A stretch of DNA of 64,000 nt from Nocardia salmonicida NBRC 13393 (GCF_001613085.1 NZ_BDBR01000036.1:54669-118668), one strand, 5' to 3'; counted from the first letter of the stretch, positions 8,048 to 16,839 are shown. Notes: a model not told the origin generated them from the sequence alone. Numbers and translations are program-made.

Positions 8048-8372
8048 TTTTGTTGAACCTCAAGTTTGGAGCGTGCGGAGGGGACGTGTAGATCAAAAGC
8101 TCCCGCAGCTAACCAGAGGTGAACCTGCTGTGACTGTTAGTTCAAGTTTTGTTCACCATTGATACCCCGATGCCGGTGCGCTGATAGAAACCTGAGCGTT
8201 GACCGGGGTTTTTCTCAGTAAAACCAACTCCTAGTCTTAACCTACTTGCAGGTAGTATGACATAGATCACAGTGTAAATAGAGGCCGAGTCACAGGTCGG
8301 AGACGTTCCAGCAACGCATAAAGGCGGCCCTTTCGTCACGAGGGCTCTCGGAATGCCCGTATCGTTGTCCGA
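8048..8372. other. 325-bp intergenic region between secreted protein and rmlB
   Basis: No convincing gene in either strand. It is relatively AT-rich and carries an imperfect palindrome at 8242-8255 (CTACTTGCAGGTAG) immediately followed by a CRP/GlxR-like site at 8256-8271, both within the divergent promoter space. Confidence 0.6.
8256..8271. promoter_or_regulatory. CRP/GlxR-like operator
   Basis: TATGACATAGATCACA reads on the minus strand as TGTGA, six bases, TCATA. It matches 9 of the 10 fixed bases of the CRP-family consensus TGTGAN6TCACA. It sits about 100 bp upstream of rmlB and about 210 bp upstream of the divergent secreted-protein gene. Binding is inferred. Confidence 0.4.
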
Positions 8373-9374
8373 GTGCGAGTGCTCGTAACCGGCGGGGCCG
8401 GGTTCATCGGTGCGAATTTCGTCCAGCAGACCGTGGCCACGCGCCCGGATGTCCAAGTGACCGTGCTCGACGCGCTCACTTACGCGGGCAACCGGGCGTC
8501 GCTGGATCCGGTAGCGGATCGGATCGAATTCGTGCACGGCGATATCGCCGATCTCGATCTGGTCGACAATCTGGTCAGCGGGGTGGACGCGGTGGTGCAT
8601 TTCGCCGCCGAATCCCACAACGACAACTCCCTGGCCGAGCCGTGGCCGTTCGTGCAGACCAATATCGTCGGCACCTACTCGCTGCTGCAAGCCGTGCGGC
8701 GCCACGATGTGCGCTACCACCACATCTCCACCGACGAGGTGTACGGCGATCTGACCCCCGACGAGCCGGGTTTCACCGAGTCCACCGCCTACAACCCGTC
8801 GAGCCCGTATTCGGCCACCAAGGCGGGTAGCGACATGCTGGTACGCGCCTGGACCAGGTCGTTCGGTATCCGCGCCACCCTGTCGAACTGCTCGAACAAC
8901 TACGGCCCGTATCAGCATGTGGAGAAATTCATCCCCCGTCAGATCACCAATCTGATCGACGGGGTGCGTCCGCGCCTCTACGGCGCAGGTCATCAGGTAC
9001 GCGACTGGATTCACGTGGAGGACCACAACCGCGCGGTCTGGGACATTCTCGAGCGCGGCCGCACGGGGCGGACATATCTGATCGGGGCGCAGGGCGAGCT
9101 CGATAACCTCACTGTCGTCCAGCTCATCCTGCAGGCATTCGATCGCGAGCCCACCGATTTCGATCATGTGACGGATCGTCCAGGCCACGATCAGCGCTAC
9201 GCCATCGACGCGAGCCTGCTGCGTGAGGAACTGGGCTGGTCACCGCGCTACGCGGACTTCCGGGCCGGGCTGGCCGACACCGTTGCCTGGTACCGCGACA
9301 ACGAGAACTGGTGGCGATCGAAAAAGGCCGATACCGAACGCGCCTACGCGGCCGCGGGCGAAAAGACGCTGTAA
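8373..9374 (+). CDS. rmlB: dTDP-glucose 4,6-dehydratase
   Basis: A 333-residue short-chain dehydrogenase/reductase that converts dTDP-glucose to dTDP-4-keto-6-deoxyglucose, between RmlA and RmlC in the rhamnose pathway. The NAD-binding TGGAGFIGANF motif opens the protein. The catalytic STDEVYG (Asp-Glu pair) is at about 121-127 and YSATK at about 146-150. The NNYGPYQHVEKFIPR stretch is typical of RmlB rather than other epimerases. The start is GTG. It is alone on the plus strand, 2.4 kb from rmlA-rmlC, and ends in a hairpin shared with the convergent DUF2142 gene. Confidence 0.94.
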   Translation: MRVLVTGGAGFIGANFVQQTVATRPDVQVTVLDALTYAGNRASLDPVADRIEFVHGDIADLDLVDNLVSGVDAVVHFAAESHNDNSLAEPWPFVQTNIVGTYSLLQAVRRHDVRYHHISTDEVYGDLTPDEPGFTESTAYNPSSPYSATKAGSDMLVRAWTRSFGIRATLSNCSNNYGPYQHVEKFIPRQITNLIDGVRPRLYGAGHQVRDWIHVEDHNRAVWDILERGRTGRTYLIGAQGELDNLTVVQLILQAFDREPTDFDHVTDRPGHDQRYAIDASLLREELGWSPRYADFRAGLADTVAWYRDNENWWRSKKADTERAYAAAGEKTL

Positions 9375-9379
9375 ACCCC

Positions 9380-9415
9380 CACCGTCGTCTGGGGAATTAT
9401 CCCCAGACGACGGTG
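9380..9415. terminator. Bidirectional hairpin overlapping the end of the DUF2142 gene
   Basis: Arms 9380-9395 and 9400-9415 are a perfect 16-bp stem with a 4-base loop. The TAA stop of the minus-strand DUF2142 gene (9397-9399) lies in the loop, so its last codons form one arm. Confidence 0.85.
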
Positions 9416-10923
9416 TAATACGTTGCGGCGGTAGCGATAAGCGCGAAAGTCGACGCGCAGGCCACGGTGATGGCGGTTCCGCGGGCCGGAATCACCCCGT
9501 CGGCATTCGAGAGCCGCAGCGGTACTACACGTGCGAGCACCGCAAGCGCCATGATCGCCAGCGGCACGAAATACCGGCCCTGGACGCCGTCGATTATGTA
9601 GAAATCGACCGGCGTGAACGACATGTACAAAGTCACGTAGATCATCGCCACACTCGCCAGTACCGTCAGCGCCACGATCAGCGTGCGACGGAAAGTGGCG
9701 GTGGCAGTACTCATTCGGTCGACGATGCCGAAACTCACCGCGAAAGCGAGCAGGCACGCCAGCATCGAGATCGCCGGTGCGTCCACATACGCGAAACCGA
9801 GTTCCCCGAAGAACTGGTTGAACCAGCGATGATCGCGCAGCGCGATGCTCTCGCCGAAGGTATGCACGAATTGCACCGGGTCGCTGAGGATTCCCTTCAG
9901 CTGGTCGCCCGGACGCACCTGACCCCACTGATGGGGTGGACGCATCAGGCCCATGCCGTCGCCGGTGGGCGCCGCGATCTTCGTCCAGGCGAGGAAAAGT
10001 ACCCCGCCTGTCACCGCGAATGCCCACGGAAGGAATTTCAGCTTTCCGGCGAAACCGAGCCGGTCGGCGGGGACCACCACGACGAGCATCGCCAGCAGCA
10101 CGTAGGTCGGTTTACTCAGCGGCAGCGCGATCGTCGCGGCGAGCAGCGCGGCGGTTTCGGCTCGGTGCAATCGATCACCGACGAAAAGCGCTTTCAGCAG
10201 CAACGCCGACACCATGATGGCGAGTGCGTTGGTGAGCGTGTCCGCGGTGACGGTGCCCGCCTGGAACAGTGCGATCGGCAGCACCGCGACGGTGAATTCC
10301 AGCCACTGGCTACGCCGCTCACGCAGCGCGTAGAGCCCGAATCCGACCACCGCCAGATAGGCCACCAGTCCGGCGAACCGTGCCAGCAAATACAGGCCAC
10401 CCACGTTGAGGCCGAGCGCCTCGCCCAGCCGAATGCCAACGGCCGCAGGCACATACGGCACCGGAGAGTAGGCGGCGGTGTTGGTGAACCACATCTGCCG
10501 TGTCGTCGCGGAGATCTCGGCCGCGCCGAGCCGGTCGTAGGCGGCAGGGTCGGCCACCATCGCGTCGGGCTCTTCGGGGTTGTCGTTGTAGTCGATGAAC
10601 GCGTAGCCCATCAGTTCGTCCACAGAGACCGGAATCTGGCCGCCGTAGGCCACACCGCGATCGTCGACGATGCGCTGGGGGAACACCCCGCCGTGCGCGA
10701 CCTGGTAGGCGCGGCCGAACTGGGTGATCTCGTCGTGGCCCCAGAAGGCGGGGGTGAGCACAGCGAACACGGCACCGAACACGGTCGCGACCATCGCGAA
10801 CGCCACCGTGGCGGCGCCGAACCGCTGGGTCAGCGCGCGCACCGGCGCCAACGCTCGATCCTTACGCGCGGGGGTCTCGCTGGGTTCGACAGCCGTCGTC
10901 TCGGGCTCGGTAGAGGTGGTCAC
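9397..10923 (-). CDS. DUF2142 polytopic membrane protein
   Basis: A 508-residue integral membrane protein with a disordered N-terminus (1-30), a first helix at about 37-58, an extracytoplasmic segment containing the GHDEITQFGRAYQ motif (about 62-74), and roughly ten further helices. The acidic motif after helix 1 and the overall plan match DUF2142, a GT-C-like family found in cell-wall and polysaccharide clusters. A role as a polyprenyl-phosphate-sugar-dependent glycosyltransferase is inferred. The GTG start overlaps the TGA of the upstream GT2 gene by 4 bp, so the two are translationally coupled and probably act together. Confidence 0.8.
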   Translation of the reverse strand: MTTSTEPETTAVEPSETPARKDRALAPVRALTQRFGAATVAFAMVATVFGAVFAVLTPAFWGHDEITQFGRAYQVAHGGVFPQRIVDDRGVAYGGQIPVSVDELMGYAFIDYNDNPEEPDAMVADPAAYDRLGAAEISATTRQMWFTNTAAYSPVPYVPAAVGIRLGEALGLNVGGLYLLARFAGLVAYLAVVGFGLYALRERRSQWLEFTVAVLPIALFQAGTVTADTLTNALAIMVSALLLKALFVGDRLHRAETAALLAATIALPLSKPTYVLLAMLVVVVPADRLGFAGKLKFLPWAFAVTGGVLFLAWTKIAAPTGDGMGLMRPPHQWGQVRPGDQLKGILSDPVQFVHTFGESIALRDHRWFNQFFGELGFAYVDAPAISMLACLLAFAVSFGIVDRMSTATATFRRTLIVALTVLASVAMIYVTLYMSFTPVDFYIIDGVQGRYFVPLAIMALAVLARVVPLRLSNADGVIPARGTAITVACASTFALIATAATYYTVVWG

Positions 10924-11888
10924 CGAGGCTCTCCGGCCGCGACGTCCTCGCGCACCCCGGCGGCCGAATAGCGCAGGTAGACCAGGCGCGCCGTCTCATG
11001 GCGCGAGCGACGGATGCCGTCGAGGATCAGGCCCGCTGTCCAGGCGAGGCTACCGAGCAGCAGCAGCGTGAAGGCCAGGAACAGCGTCGGGAACCGTGCC
11101 ACCAGGTGGGTGTTGTAGTAATCGATCACGATCGGCACGGTCAGGATGACCGAGATCAGCCAGGCCACGGTGCCGAACAGGCCGTAGAACGCCACCGGGC
11201 GTTCGTGGCGGGCCAGGCCGAGGATCAGCGCGAGGATCTTGGTGCCGTCGCGGTAGGTGCGCAGCTTGGACTCGCTGCCAGCGGGGCGGTCACGGAAACC
11301 GACCGACACCGAGGTCTGCGGAACGCGCAGGTGCAGCGAATGCACGGTCAGCTCGGTCTCGATCTCGAATTCCCGCGACACCGCGGGGAAGCTCTTCACG
11401 AACCGGCGCGAGAACACCCGGAAACCGCTCAGCATGTCTTCGACGTTCTCGCCGAAGACCTTGCCGACTACGCCGTTGAGCACCTTGTTGCCGGTCTCGT
11501 GGCCGCTGCGGTAGGCGCTGGCATCGGCGGCGTCCTGCTTGCGCACGCCGAGAATGTGGTCGTAGGGGCCCTCGAGCAGCGTCTTGATCATCAGCGGAGC
11601 GGCCGACGCCTCGTAGGTGTCGTCGCCGTCGATCATCAGATAGACGTCGGCATCGATATCGGCGAAGGCGCGGCGCACCACATTGCCCTTGCCCTTGGTG
11701 TTCTCGTAGCGCACGATCGCCCCGGCCTCGCGGGCACATTCGGCGGTGCGGTCGGTGCTCAGATTGTCGTAGACGTAGACGACGATCCCCGGCACGGCGG
11801 CTTTGAGGTCGGCGACGACCTTGGCGACCGCGGCCTCTTCATTGTGGCAGGGAACCACGGCGGCAATGCGAAGCTCGGTGGAGTCCAC
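10920..11888 (-). CDS. GT2 glycosyltransferase with C-terminal membrane helices
   Basis: A 322-residue enzyme. The GT-A core (about 8-225) has VVPCHNEEAAVAKVVADL, the nucleotide-sugar Asp in DNLSTDRTAECA, and the DxD-type MIDGDDTYEA. A DMLSGFRVFSRRFVKSFP segment follows, as in polyisoprenyl-phosphate sugar synthases. Two or three hydrophobic helices (about 237-300) anchor it in the membrane. A probable role is loading a sugar onto a lipid carrier that the coupled DUF2142 protein then uses; that pairing is inference from the overlap. The GTG at 11888 is preferred to an upstream TTG because a GAGG lies about 10 bases before it. Confidence 0.85.
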   Translation of the reverse strand: MDSTELRIAAVVPCHNEEAAVAKVVADLKAAVPGIVVYVYDNLSTDRTAECAREAGAIVRYENTKGKGNVVRRAFADIDADVYLMIDGDDTYEASAAPLMIKTLLEGPYDHILGVRKQDAADASAYRSGHETGNKVLNGVVGKVFGENVEDMLSGFRVFSRRFVKSFPAVSREFEIETELTVHSLHLRVPQTSVSVGFRDRPAGSESKLRTYRDGTKILALILGLARHERPVAFYGLFGTVAWLISVILTVPIVIDYYNTHLVARFPTLFLAFTLLLLGSLAWTAGLILDGIRRSRHETARLVYLRYSAAGVREDVAAGEPR

Positions 11889-11963
11889 CCGGGTCAATCC
11901 TCGGAGTTAGGCAGCAGTGGGACACCGGGAGGCTACAGGATTTTTGGCGGCGCGGGCGCCGCG

Positions 11964-12056
11964 TGTTCGCGGCCCTGAGGGGCCGCCGGTCAGGCACCGT
12001 TGCTTGCTCCTTCGTCGCCTACGCAACGGCGCCTGACCGGCGACCCGGCCGCGAAC
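11964..12056. repeat. Dispersed ~94-bp palindrome, copy A
   Basis: Outer arms GTTCGCGGCC (11965-11974) and GGCCGCGAAC (12047-12056) enclose a hairpin of 11985-12003 with 12023-12041 (one mismatch) and a loop containing CTCCTTCGTCGC. The same plan recurs at 20464-20557 and 49631-49724. It lies between the GT2 and gtrA genes. Confidence 0.75.
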
Positions 12057-12116
12057 CGGCCACTTCGTGGCCGCCCCTCCCTAGGGGTCGGGGGTGGGGT
12101 TGGCTACCGTCATGGC

Positions 12117-12641
12117 GTGTCGCAATCAGTTGAACCGTCTGCTGTTCCCTTCATGTCGAAGGTGATAGCGGGGTTGCGGCAGGGTGCGGCGTTCCTTGTT
12201 GTCGGGGCTATCGGGTTTCTCGTCGATGCGGGGACTTACAACCTGTTGGTGTTCTGGGGTGGGGGATTCTCCTTCTCCGAAGGTGTGCTCTATCACTCGC
12301 CGCTGGTCGCCAAGATCATCGCGATCGTGGTGGCGACGGTGGTCACCTACTTCGGGAACAAGTGGTGGACCTACTCGCACCGCAAGTCCGACAGCCCCGC
12401 TCGTGAATATCTTCTGTACGCGATCGTCAATGTGGTAGCGATCCTCCTGCAACTCGGCTGCCTCGGGTTTTCCCGATATGTGCTCGATCTGTCGTCACCG
12501 CTGGCGGACAACATTTCCGCCACTGTGGTCGGCCAGACGATGGCCGTCGTATTCCGCTATTGGGCCTACAGCAAATTCGTTTTCACCGGACCGTCGGCAA
12601 GCGCTGAGCAACACGCGCGGGGTGCGGCTACACCTCACTGA
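12117..12641 (+). CDS. GtrA-family membrane protein
   Basis: A 174-residue protein with four transmembrane helices (about 18-40, 55-80, 95-120, 135-155). The GtrA signature GAIGFLVDAGTYNLL is in helix 1, and FGNKWWTYSHR follows helix 2. GtrA proteins are thought to move or gather polyprenyl-phosphate-linked sugars at the membrane. The M. tuberculosis relative Rv3789 sits in the arabinogalactan region. A GTG at 12117 is used; the ATG at 12153 is an alternative start. About 110 bp downstream is the GlfT2-family gene on the same strand, so a joint role in wall glycan assembly is reasonable. Confidence 0.85.
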   Translation: MSQSVEPSAVPFMSKVIAGLRQGAAFLVVGAIGFLVDAGTYNLLVFWGGGFSFSEGVLYHSPLVAKIIAIVVATVVTYFGNKWWTYSHRKSDSPAREYLLYAIVNVVAILLQLGCLGFSRYVLDLSSPLADNISATVVGQTMAVVFRYWAYSKFVFTGPSASAEQHARGAATPH

Positions 12642-12750
12642 CCACGCGAGGGCGGCGCGCGATTGATATCCTCGCCCCGCCCGCCGCGACGCCCACTTTT
12701 ACGTGACTCCCTGCGCCGGCGCAGTCGATACCGAGAATTTCGAGGACTTC

Positions 12751-14649
12751 ATGGAGCAGTCGGCTACCAAAGCCGTGACCGAATCGAACGATCGGCGCGA
12801 GGCCGCGCCCGCATCGCTGCGGGGTGAACACTCAGCGCCCGAGCGGCTCGTGCTGGCCCGAGGCATCTTCACCGGGCCGTCGGCGCGGGTGAGCGATGAC
12901 CTCTACGCGGTCGTCAAGGGGGGTGCCGCGGTCCGGGAACGGCACTCGCTGCACCTGCCGAAGGGCGCGACCGCACACACCAACACCTACTTCGGCCGGT
13001 TGGCTGCCAGTTACTGGCAGCGCTGGACCACCGTCACCGAGGTGTCGGTGGGTGCGCAGCTGACTGTCGGTGACAAGGCGAACGTGCGCCTGGTGGCCTC
13101 CGATATCGCCGGGCACCGCCGCATCATCGCCTCGCTGGTGGCCACCAGCAGCGGGTACGTCTCGCTCACCGCGCCGCTGGATCAGTACGTCGACGGTGGC
13201 GCGCTGTGGCTCGAGTTCGATGCCGTCGGGGGCGAACTCGACATCACCGAGCTCGCCTGGACCGCGCAGGCGCCCGAGAAGGTCCGTCCGGTCGCCATCG
13301 CGATCTGCACCTTCAACCGGGCCGAGGACTGCGCGCACACCGTGGCCGCGCTGGCGTCGGACGCGACCGTGCTGGCCGCGATCGACGCGGTGTACGTCGT
13401 CGACCAGGGCACCGATCTGGTCGAGGACCGCCCGCTGTTCCAGCAGGTCCGCCCGGATTTCGGCGACAAGCTCCGCTACATCCGCCAGCCCAACCTCGGC
13501 GGCGCGGGCGGCTTCACCCGCGGCCTGTACGAGGTGTCGGCGGCCAACGAGCACGCCGACGTCATCCTGATGGACGACGACATCCTCTGCGAGCCCGAGA
13601 CCGTCCTCCGGCTACAGGCGTTCGCCAACCTGACCGTCGAACCGACCCTGGTCGGCGCGCAGATGCTGTTCCTGCTCAACCCCGACTACCTCAATGTCGG
13701 CGCGGAAGAAGTGCATCTGCACGAGCTCAAGCACGGCCAGAAGGTGCCGAAGGCACTGCGCAACACCTCCATGCTCAAGAAGAACCAGGAGCGTCGCGTC
13801 GACGCGGGCTACAACGCCTGGTGGACCTGCCTGATCCCGGCCGAGGTGGTCGCCGAGATCGGGCTGCCGGTGCCGATCTTCTTCCAGTGGGACGACGTGG
13901 AATACGGCATCCGGGCGCGCGAGCACGGTTTCGTCACCGTCACCCTGCCCAACGCCGCCGTCTGGCACGCCGACTTCTACTGGAAGGACTACGACGACTG
14001 GGCGCGGTACTTCTCCACCCGTAACTCGCTCATCGTCGGCGCCCTGCACACCGATCTCGACGGCAAGGCGATCACGCGCGAATTCTTCCGCTACATCGCC
14101 GAGCACCTCGTCGGCATGCAGTACGGGCTGGTGCACACCACCCTGCAGGGCATCGAAGACTTCATGAAGGGCCCGAAGGCGTTGCGCGACGGCGGTATCG
14201 ACGCGCTGGCCGCTGCCCGAAGCAGCCGCAACGACTACCCCGAAACCATCAAGCACCCCGCGGCCACCCCGCCGGTGAACTCCGCCGACATCTCCGTGCG
14301 CCGGGCCAGCGGCGAACCGAGCCGCGTCACCCTCGTGCTGATCAAGCGTGCGATCACCCAGTGGACCGGCCGCACCCAGCCCGGTCTGATCGGCGTCACC
14401 CGCGAAGACGCGCACTGGTGGCACATCGGCCTGTTCGAGCATGTGGTGGTCACCGATGCTTCCCAGTCCGGCGTGCGGGTGCGTCGTCGGGACAAGGCTC
14501 GTGCTCGTGCACTGCTCATTCGCGCCTACCGCACCTTGCGCAAGCTCCGTAAGGAACTCCCGGCGCTGCAGGCCGAATACCGCAGGGCCGTACCGGAACT
14601 CACAAGCCGGGAGAACTGGGCGCGGCTGTACGGCATCGACCCGAGCTGA
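12751..14649 (+). CDS. glfT2: GlfT2-family galactofuranosyltransferase
   Basis: A 632-residue enzyme, close to the 637 of M. tuberculosis GlfT2, which polymerises the galactan chain from UDP-galactofuranose. Residues 30-175 form the N-terminal beta-sandwich domain (TYFGRLAASYWQRWTTVTEV). The GT-A domain starts at VAIAICTFNRAEDC. Key motifs are QPNLGGAGGFTRGLYE, the metal-binding MDDDI, NAWWTCLIP, QWDDVEYGIRAREHG (the acidic catalytic motif) and WHADFYWKDYDDW with the conserved His. The C-terminal 200 residues are helical. GAGGA precedes the ATG at 12751. UDP-galactopyranose mutase (glf) is not adjacent here, so a paralogue with a slightly different acceptor is possible. Confidence 0.85.
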   Translation: MEQSATKAVTESNDRREAAPASLRGEHSAPERLVLARGIFTGPSARVSDDLYAVVKGGAAVRERHSLHLPKGATAHTNTYFGRLAASYWQRWTTVTEVSVGAQLTVGDKANVRLVASDIAGHRRIIASLVATSSGYVSLTAPLDQYVDGGALWLEFDAVGGELDITELAWTAQAPEKVRPVAIAICTFNRAEDCAHTVAALASDATVLAAIDAVYVVDQGTDLVEDRPLFQQVRPDFGDKLRYIRQPNLGGAGGFTRGLYEVSAANEHADVILMDDDILCEPETVLRLQAFANLTVEPTLVGAQMLFLLNPDYLNVGAEEVHLHELKHGQKVPKALRNTSMLKKNQERRVDAGYNAWWTCLIPAEVVAEIGLPVPIFFQWDDVEYGIRAREHGFVTVTLPNAAVWHADFYWKDYDDWARYFSTRNSLIVGALHTDLDGKAITREFFRYIAEHLVGMQYGLVHTTLQGIEDFMKGPKALRDGGIDALAAARSSRNDYPETIKHPAATPPVNSADISVRRASGEPSRVTLVLIKRAITQWTGRTQPGLIGVTREDAHWWHIGLFEHVVVTDASQSGVRVRRRDKARARALLIRAYRTLRKLRKELPALQAEYRRAVPELTSRENWARLYGIDPS

Positions 14650-14652
14650 CCC

Positions 14653-15570
14653 ATGACCCGTTTCGTCCGGGCCGCCTCCGCTGCTGACGCGGAGGCGGCC
14701 GCCGGGCTGCTCGCCGAATTGCACGCGCATTTCGAGGTGCACCGTCCAGCCGACATCGTGCGCCGCACGCGGCGGCTCACCCAGAACGACTACTCCGTCT
14801 GGCGGCCGGCGCCACTGCTGATCGTCGAGGACGAAACACCGCTCGGTTTCGCGACCTACGAGTTGTTCCAACCGAGCAAGTGGTCGGCGGGCGATCTACG
14901 GATCTCGGAATTCCTGATCACCGAGTCGGCGCGCGGCACCGGCGCGGGCGCCGACCTGCACTCCGCCCTACAGGAGCTAGCAAGCGCCGCGGGAGTATCG
15001 GTGAGCGAGCCGAACCAGGCCGACCCGGATGTGTTCACGACCGTGGAGCGCTACATCGGCTCCCATGTCATCGACTTCGCCTACGAGCGGCGTAAGGCCG
15101 GGCACTGGTCGTCGCTGCGTGCCGAAGCCGCGGAAAAGGGTTGGCCCGCACCACGACTCAACGACCTGTGGCATCTCGACCTGCACGACGATCCCGAGCC
15201 CGGCCACCTGTACGCCGAGGGTGAGGTCCCGTTCATCCTGCTGCCAGACGGCCGGGTGGTCACCGCACGATTCCGGACGATCTATGTCAAGGAATACCTC
15301 GGTCACGGCCCGGAGAACCGCTGGACGCTGGCCCTGTCCGGGAGCGAGTTGCGCTCGGTGGGCGGCGGGCTGGAGATCGACCACAGCTGGTCACGAGCGG
15401 AGAACCGTCCCGCGCTCGCGGTGCCCACGGACGACGGCCGACTCATGGTGAATTACTCCTACTACGCCAGCAATCACTTCGGCTCCGACCAGGGCACCAT
15501 CGACTACCTGATCGATCTGGCCGAGGCCACCGCGTCCCAACGCGCCCACGTCACCTTCGAAGAGGATTAG
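14653..15570 (+). CDS. GNAT-like N-acetyltransferase-fold protein
   Basis: A 305-residue protein starting 3 bp after the GlfT2-family gene. Residues 4-135 look like a GNAT domain: VRAASAADAEAAAGLLAEL at the start, FATYELFQPSK strands, then ISEFLITESARGTGAGADLH, which resembles the acetyl-CoA-binding R-x-x-G-x-G loop. Residues 150-300 form a second beta-rich domain I do not recognise. The substrate is unknown. Tight linkage to glfT2 suggests co-transcription, but a wall role is not evident from the sequence. It ends 3 bp before a strong hairpin. Confidence 0.65.
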   Translation: MTRFVRAASAADAEAAAGLLAELHAHFEVHRPADIVRRTRRLTQNDYSVWRPAPLLIVEDETPLGFATYELFQPSKWSAGDLRISEFLITESARGTGAGADLHSALQELASAAGVSVSEPNQADPDVFTTVERYIGSHVIDFAYERRKAGHWSSLRAEAAEKGWPAPRLNDLWHLDLHDDPEPGHLYAEGEVPFILLPDGRVVTARFRTIYVKEYLGHGPENRWTLALSGSELRSVGGGLEIDHSWSRAENRPALAVPTDDGRLMVNYSYYASNHFGSDQGTIDYLIDLAEATASQRAHVTFEED

Positions 15571-15573
15571 CGA

Positions 15574-15604
15574 GATCATCAGGCACTGTGCGTGCCTGAT
15601 GATC
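15574..15604. terminator. Bidirectional hairpin
   Basis: A perfect 13-bp stem (15574-15586 with 15592-15604; GATCATCAGGCAC arm) with a 5-base loop between the GNAT-like gene and convergent rsgA. Confidence 0.85.
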
Positions 15605-15616
15605 GACTGCTCGGGC

Positions 15617-16648
15617 TCAGCGGCGGCCGCGTTCGCGGTAGTTCTTCCGCTGCTGTTTGCTGATGTCGCGCCAGACTCGTTCGCGTTCGGCGGCCAGGCG
15701 CTTGTCGGTGCGGGCCGCCATCCACTCGTTCTCTCTGGCGAGTTTGCGATAGCTGGTCAGCCTGCGTTCGGTGATGGTGCCGTCCGCCAGTCCGGCCTGT
15801 ACCGCGCAGCCGGGTTCGGTCTCGTGGGCGCAGTCGGCGAAACGGCAATCGGCGGCGAGGGATTCGATGTCGCTGAAGGTCTTGCCGATGCCTTCGGCGG
15901 CGTCGTAGAGGCCGATGCCACGCAGGCCGGGAGTGTCGATGAGCGTGCCGCCGCCGGGCAGTGGTCGCAGCTCACGGTGCACCGTGGTGTGGCGGCCTTT
16001 GCCGTCCACCGCGCGAACCACGTTGGTGGCGAACACTTCCGCGCCCAGCAATGCGTTGGCGAGGGTGGATTTGCCCGCACCGGACGGCCCGATCAAGGCG
16101 ACGGTGCCGCTGAGCACAGCGGTGAGCACGTCCAGACCGACCGCGACGGCGGCAGAGACCGCCACCACGGTCGCGCCGGGCGCGACCGCACGCACCTCGT
16201 CGAGCGGAAGATAGTCCGCCGCATCGGCTTTGGTGAGCACAACGACCGGCTGGGCATTGCTCTCCCAGGCCAGCGCGAGCATCCGTTCGATCCGCCCCAG
16301 GTCGACATCACCGTCGGCGGCAGAACAGATCAGCACGGTATCCACATTGGTGGCGAGCACCTGTGCCACCGAGCGCCCCGACACCGACGATCGCATGATC
16401 GCCGAGCGCCGTGGGAGCAGTTGTCGCACAGTGCCTTCGGCATCGAGCCCGATCCAATCGCCGGTGCACAGTCCGGTGATGTCACGCGGGCAGGAAGCGC
16501 GCGCCTGGCCGTGCGGGGTGACCACATCGCATTCGCTGCGGTCCATCCGAACGATGCGGGCAGGCGCGAGATCGCCGAGGAGCGGCAGATATTCAGAAGC
16601 TACGGCTTCGGTCCAGCCGTAAGGGACGAGCAGGTCGTAGTCGACCAT
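15617..16648 (-). CDS. rsgA: Ribosome small subunit-dependent GTPase A
   Basis: A 343-residue circularly permuted GTPase that checks late 30S ribosome maturation. An OB-fold domain (about 25-100) is followed by the G4 motif (VVVLTKADAADY), then G1 (IGPSGAGKSTLAN), G3 (DTPGLRGIGL) in the permuted order, and a zinc knuckle near the C-terminus (CRFADCAHETEPGC, about 278-291). The AAGGA site lies upstream of the ATG. It is a single gene with a 237-bp upstream region that contains a possible short leader ORF. Identification is firm from motif order. Confidence 0.93.
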   Translation of the reverse strand: MVDYDLLVPYGWTEAVASEYLPLLGDLAPARIVRMDRSECDVVTPHGQARASCPRDITGLCTGDWIGLDAEGTVRQLLPRRSAIMRSSVSGRSVAQVLATNVDTVLICSAADGDVDLGRIERMLALAWESNAQPVVVLTKADAADYLPLDEVRAVAPGATVVAVSAAVAVGLDVLTAVLSGTVALIGPSGAGKSTLANALLGAEVFATNVVRAVDGKGRHTTVHRELRPLPGGGTLIDTPGLRGIGLYDAAEGIGKTFSDIESLAADCRFADCAHETEPGCAVQAGLADGTITERRLTSYRKLARENEWMAARTDKRLAAERERVWRDISKQQRKNYRERGRR

Positions 16649-16690
16649 TGTAAGAAATCCTTCGTCGGGTGCCGAACCCGAACGAGGGGT

Positions 16691-16783
16691 TCAGCGAGTA
16701 GAGGTGATGTCCGGAGCAACCTGGGCAGGCGCACAATCGCGCCACCCGGCCACGGCAATCCACACGTGTGTACTCACGGACAT
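16691..16783 (-). CDS. Possible 30-codon leader ORF upstream of rsgA
   Basis: An ATG at 16781-16783 on the minus strand is preceded by GGAGAGGAGG, one of the strongest ribosome sites in the window, and opens a 30-codon reading frame ending 43 bp before rsgA. The peptide begins MSVSTHVWIAVAGWRDC. An overlapping frame from the adjacent GTG is cysteine-rich (CACPGC) and longer. Either could be a translated leader; there is no homology evidence, and the strong ribosome site is the only support. Confidence 0.3.
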   Translation of the reverse strand: MSVSTHVWIAVAGWRDCAPAQVAPDITSTR

Positions 16784-16813
16784 CCACCTCCTCTCCAACG
16801 TTCGATTTCCTCA

Positions 16814-16839
16814 CTCTGCCCCAACGCTCTGGGGCAGAG
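16814..16839. terminator. Hairpin downstream of the secreted-protein gene
   Basis: CTCTGCCCCA (16814-16823) pairs with 16830-16839 across a 6-base loop. On the plus strand a T run follows at 16846-16853; on the minus strand it lies 47 bp past the stop of the 16886-17431 gene. Confidence 0.65.

Noticed and set aside
9223..10971. A 582-codon plus-strand frame overlapping rmlB and DUF2142
   Set aside because: The composition (His, Arg, Gln and Gly rich with no hydrophobic pattern) is that of an antisense frame to a membrane protein. The real gene on the minus strand has clear transmembrane structure.
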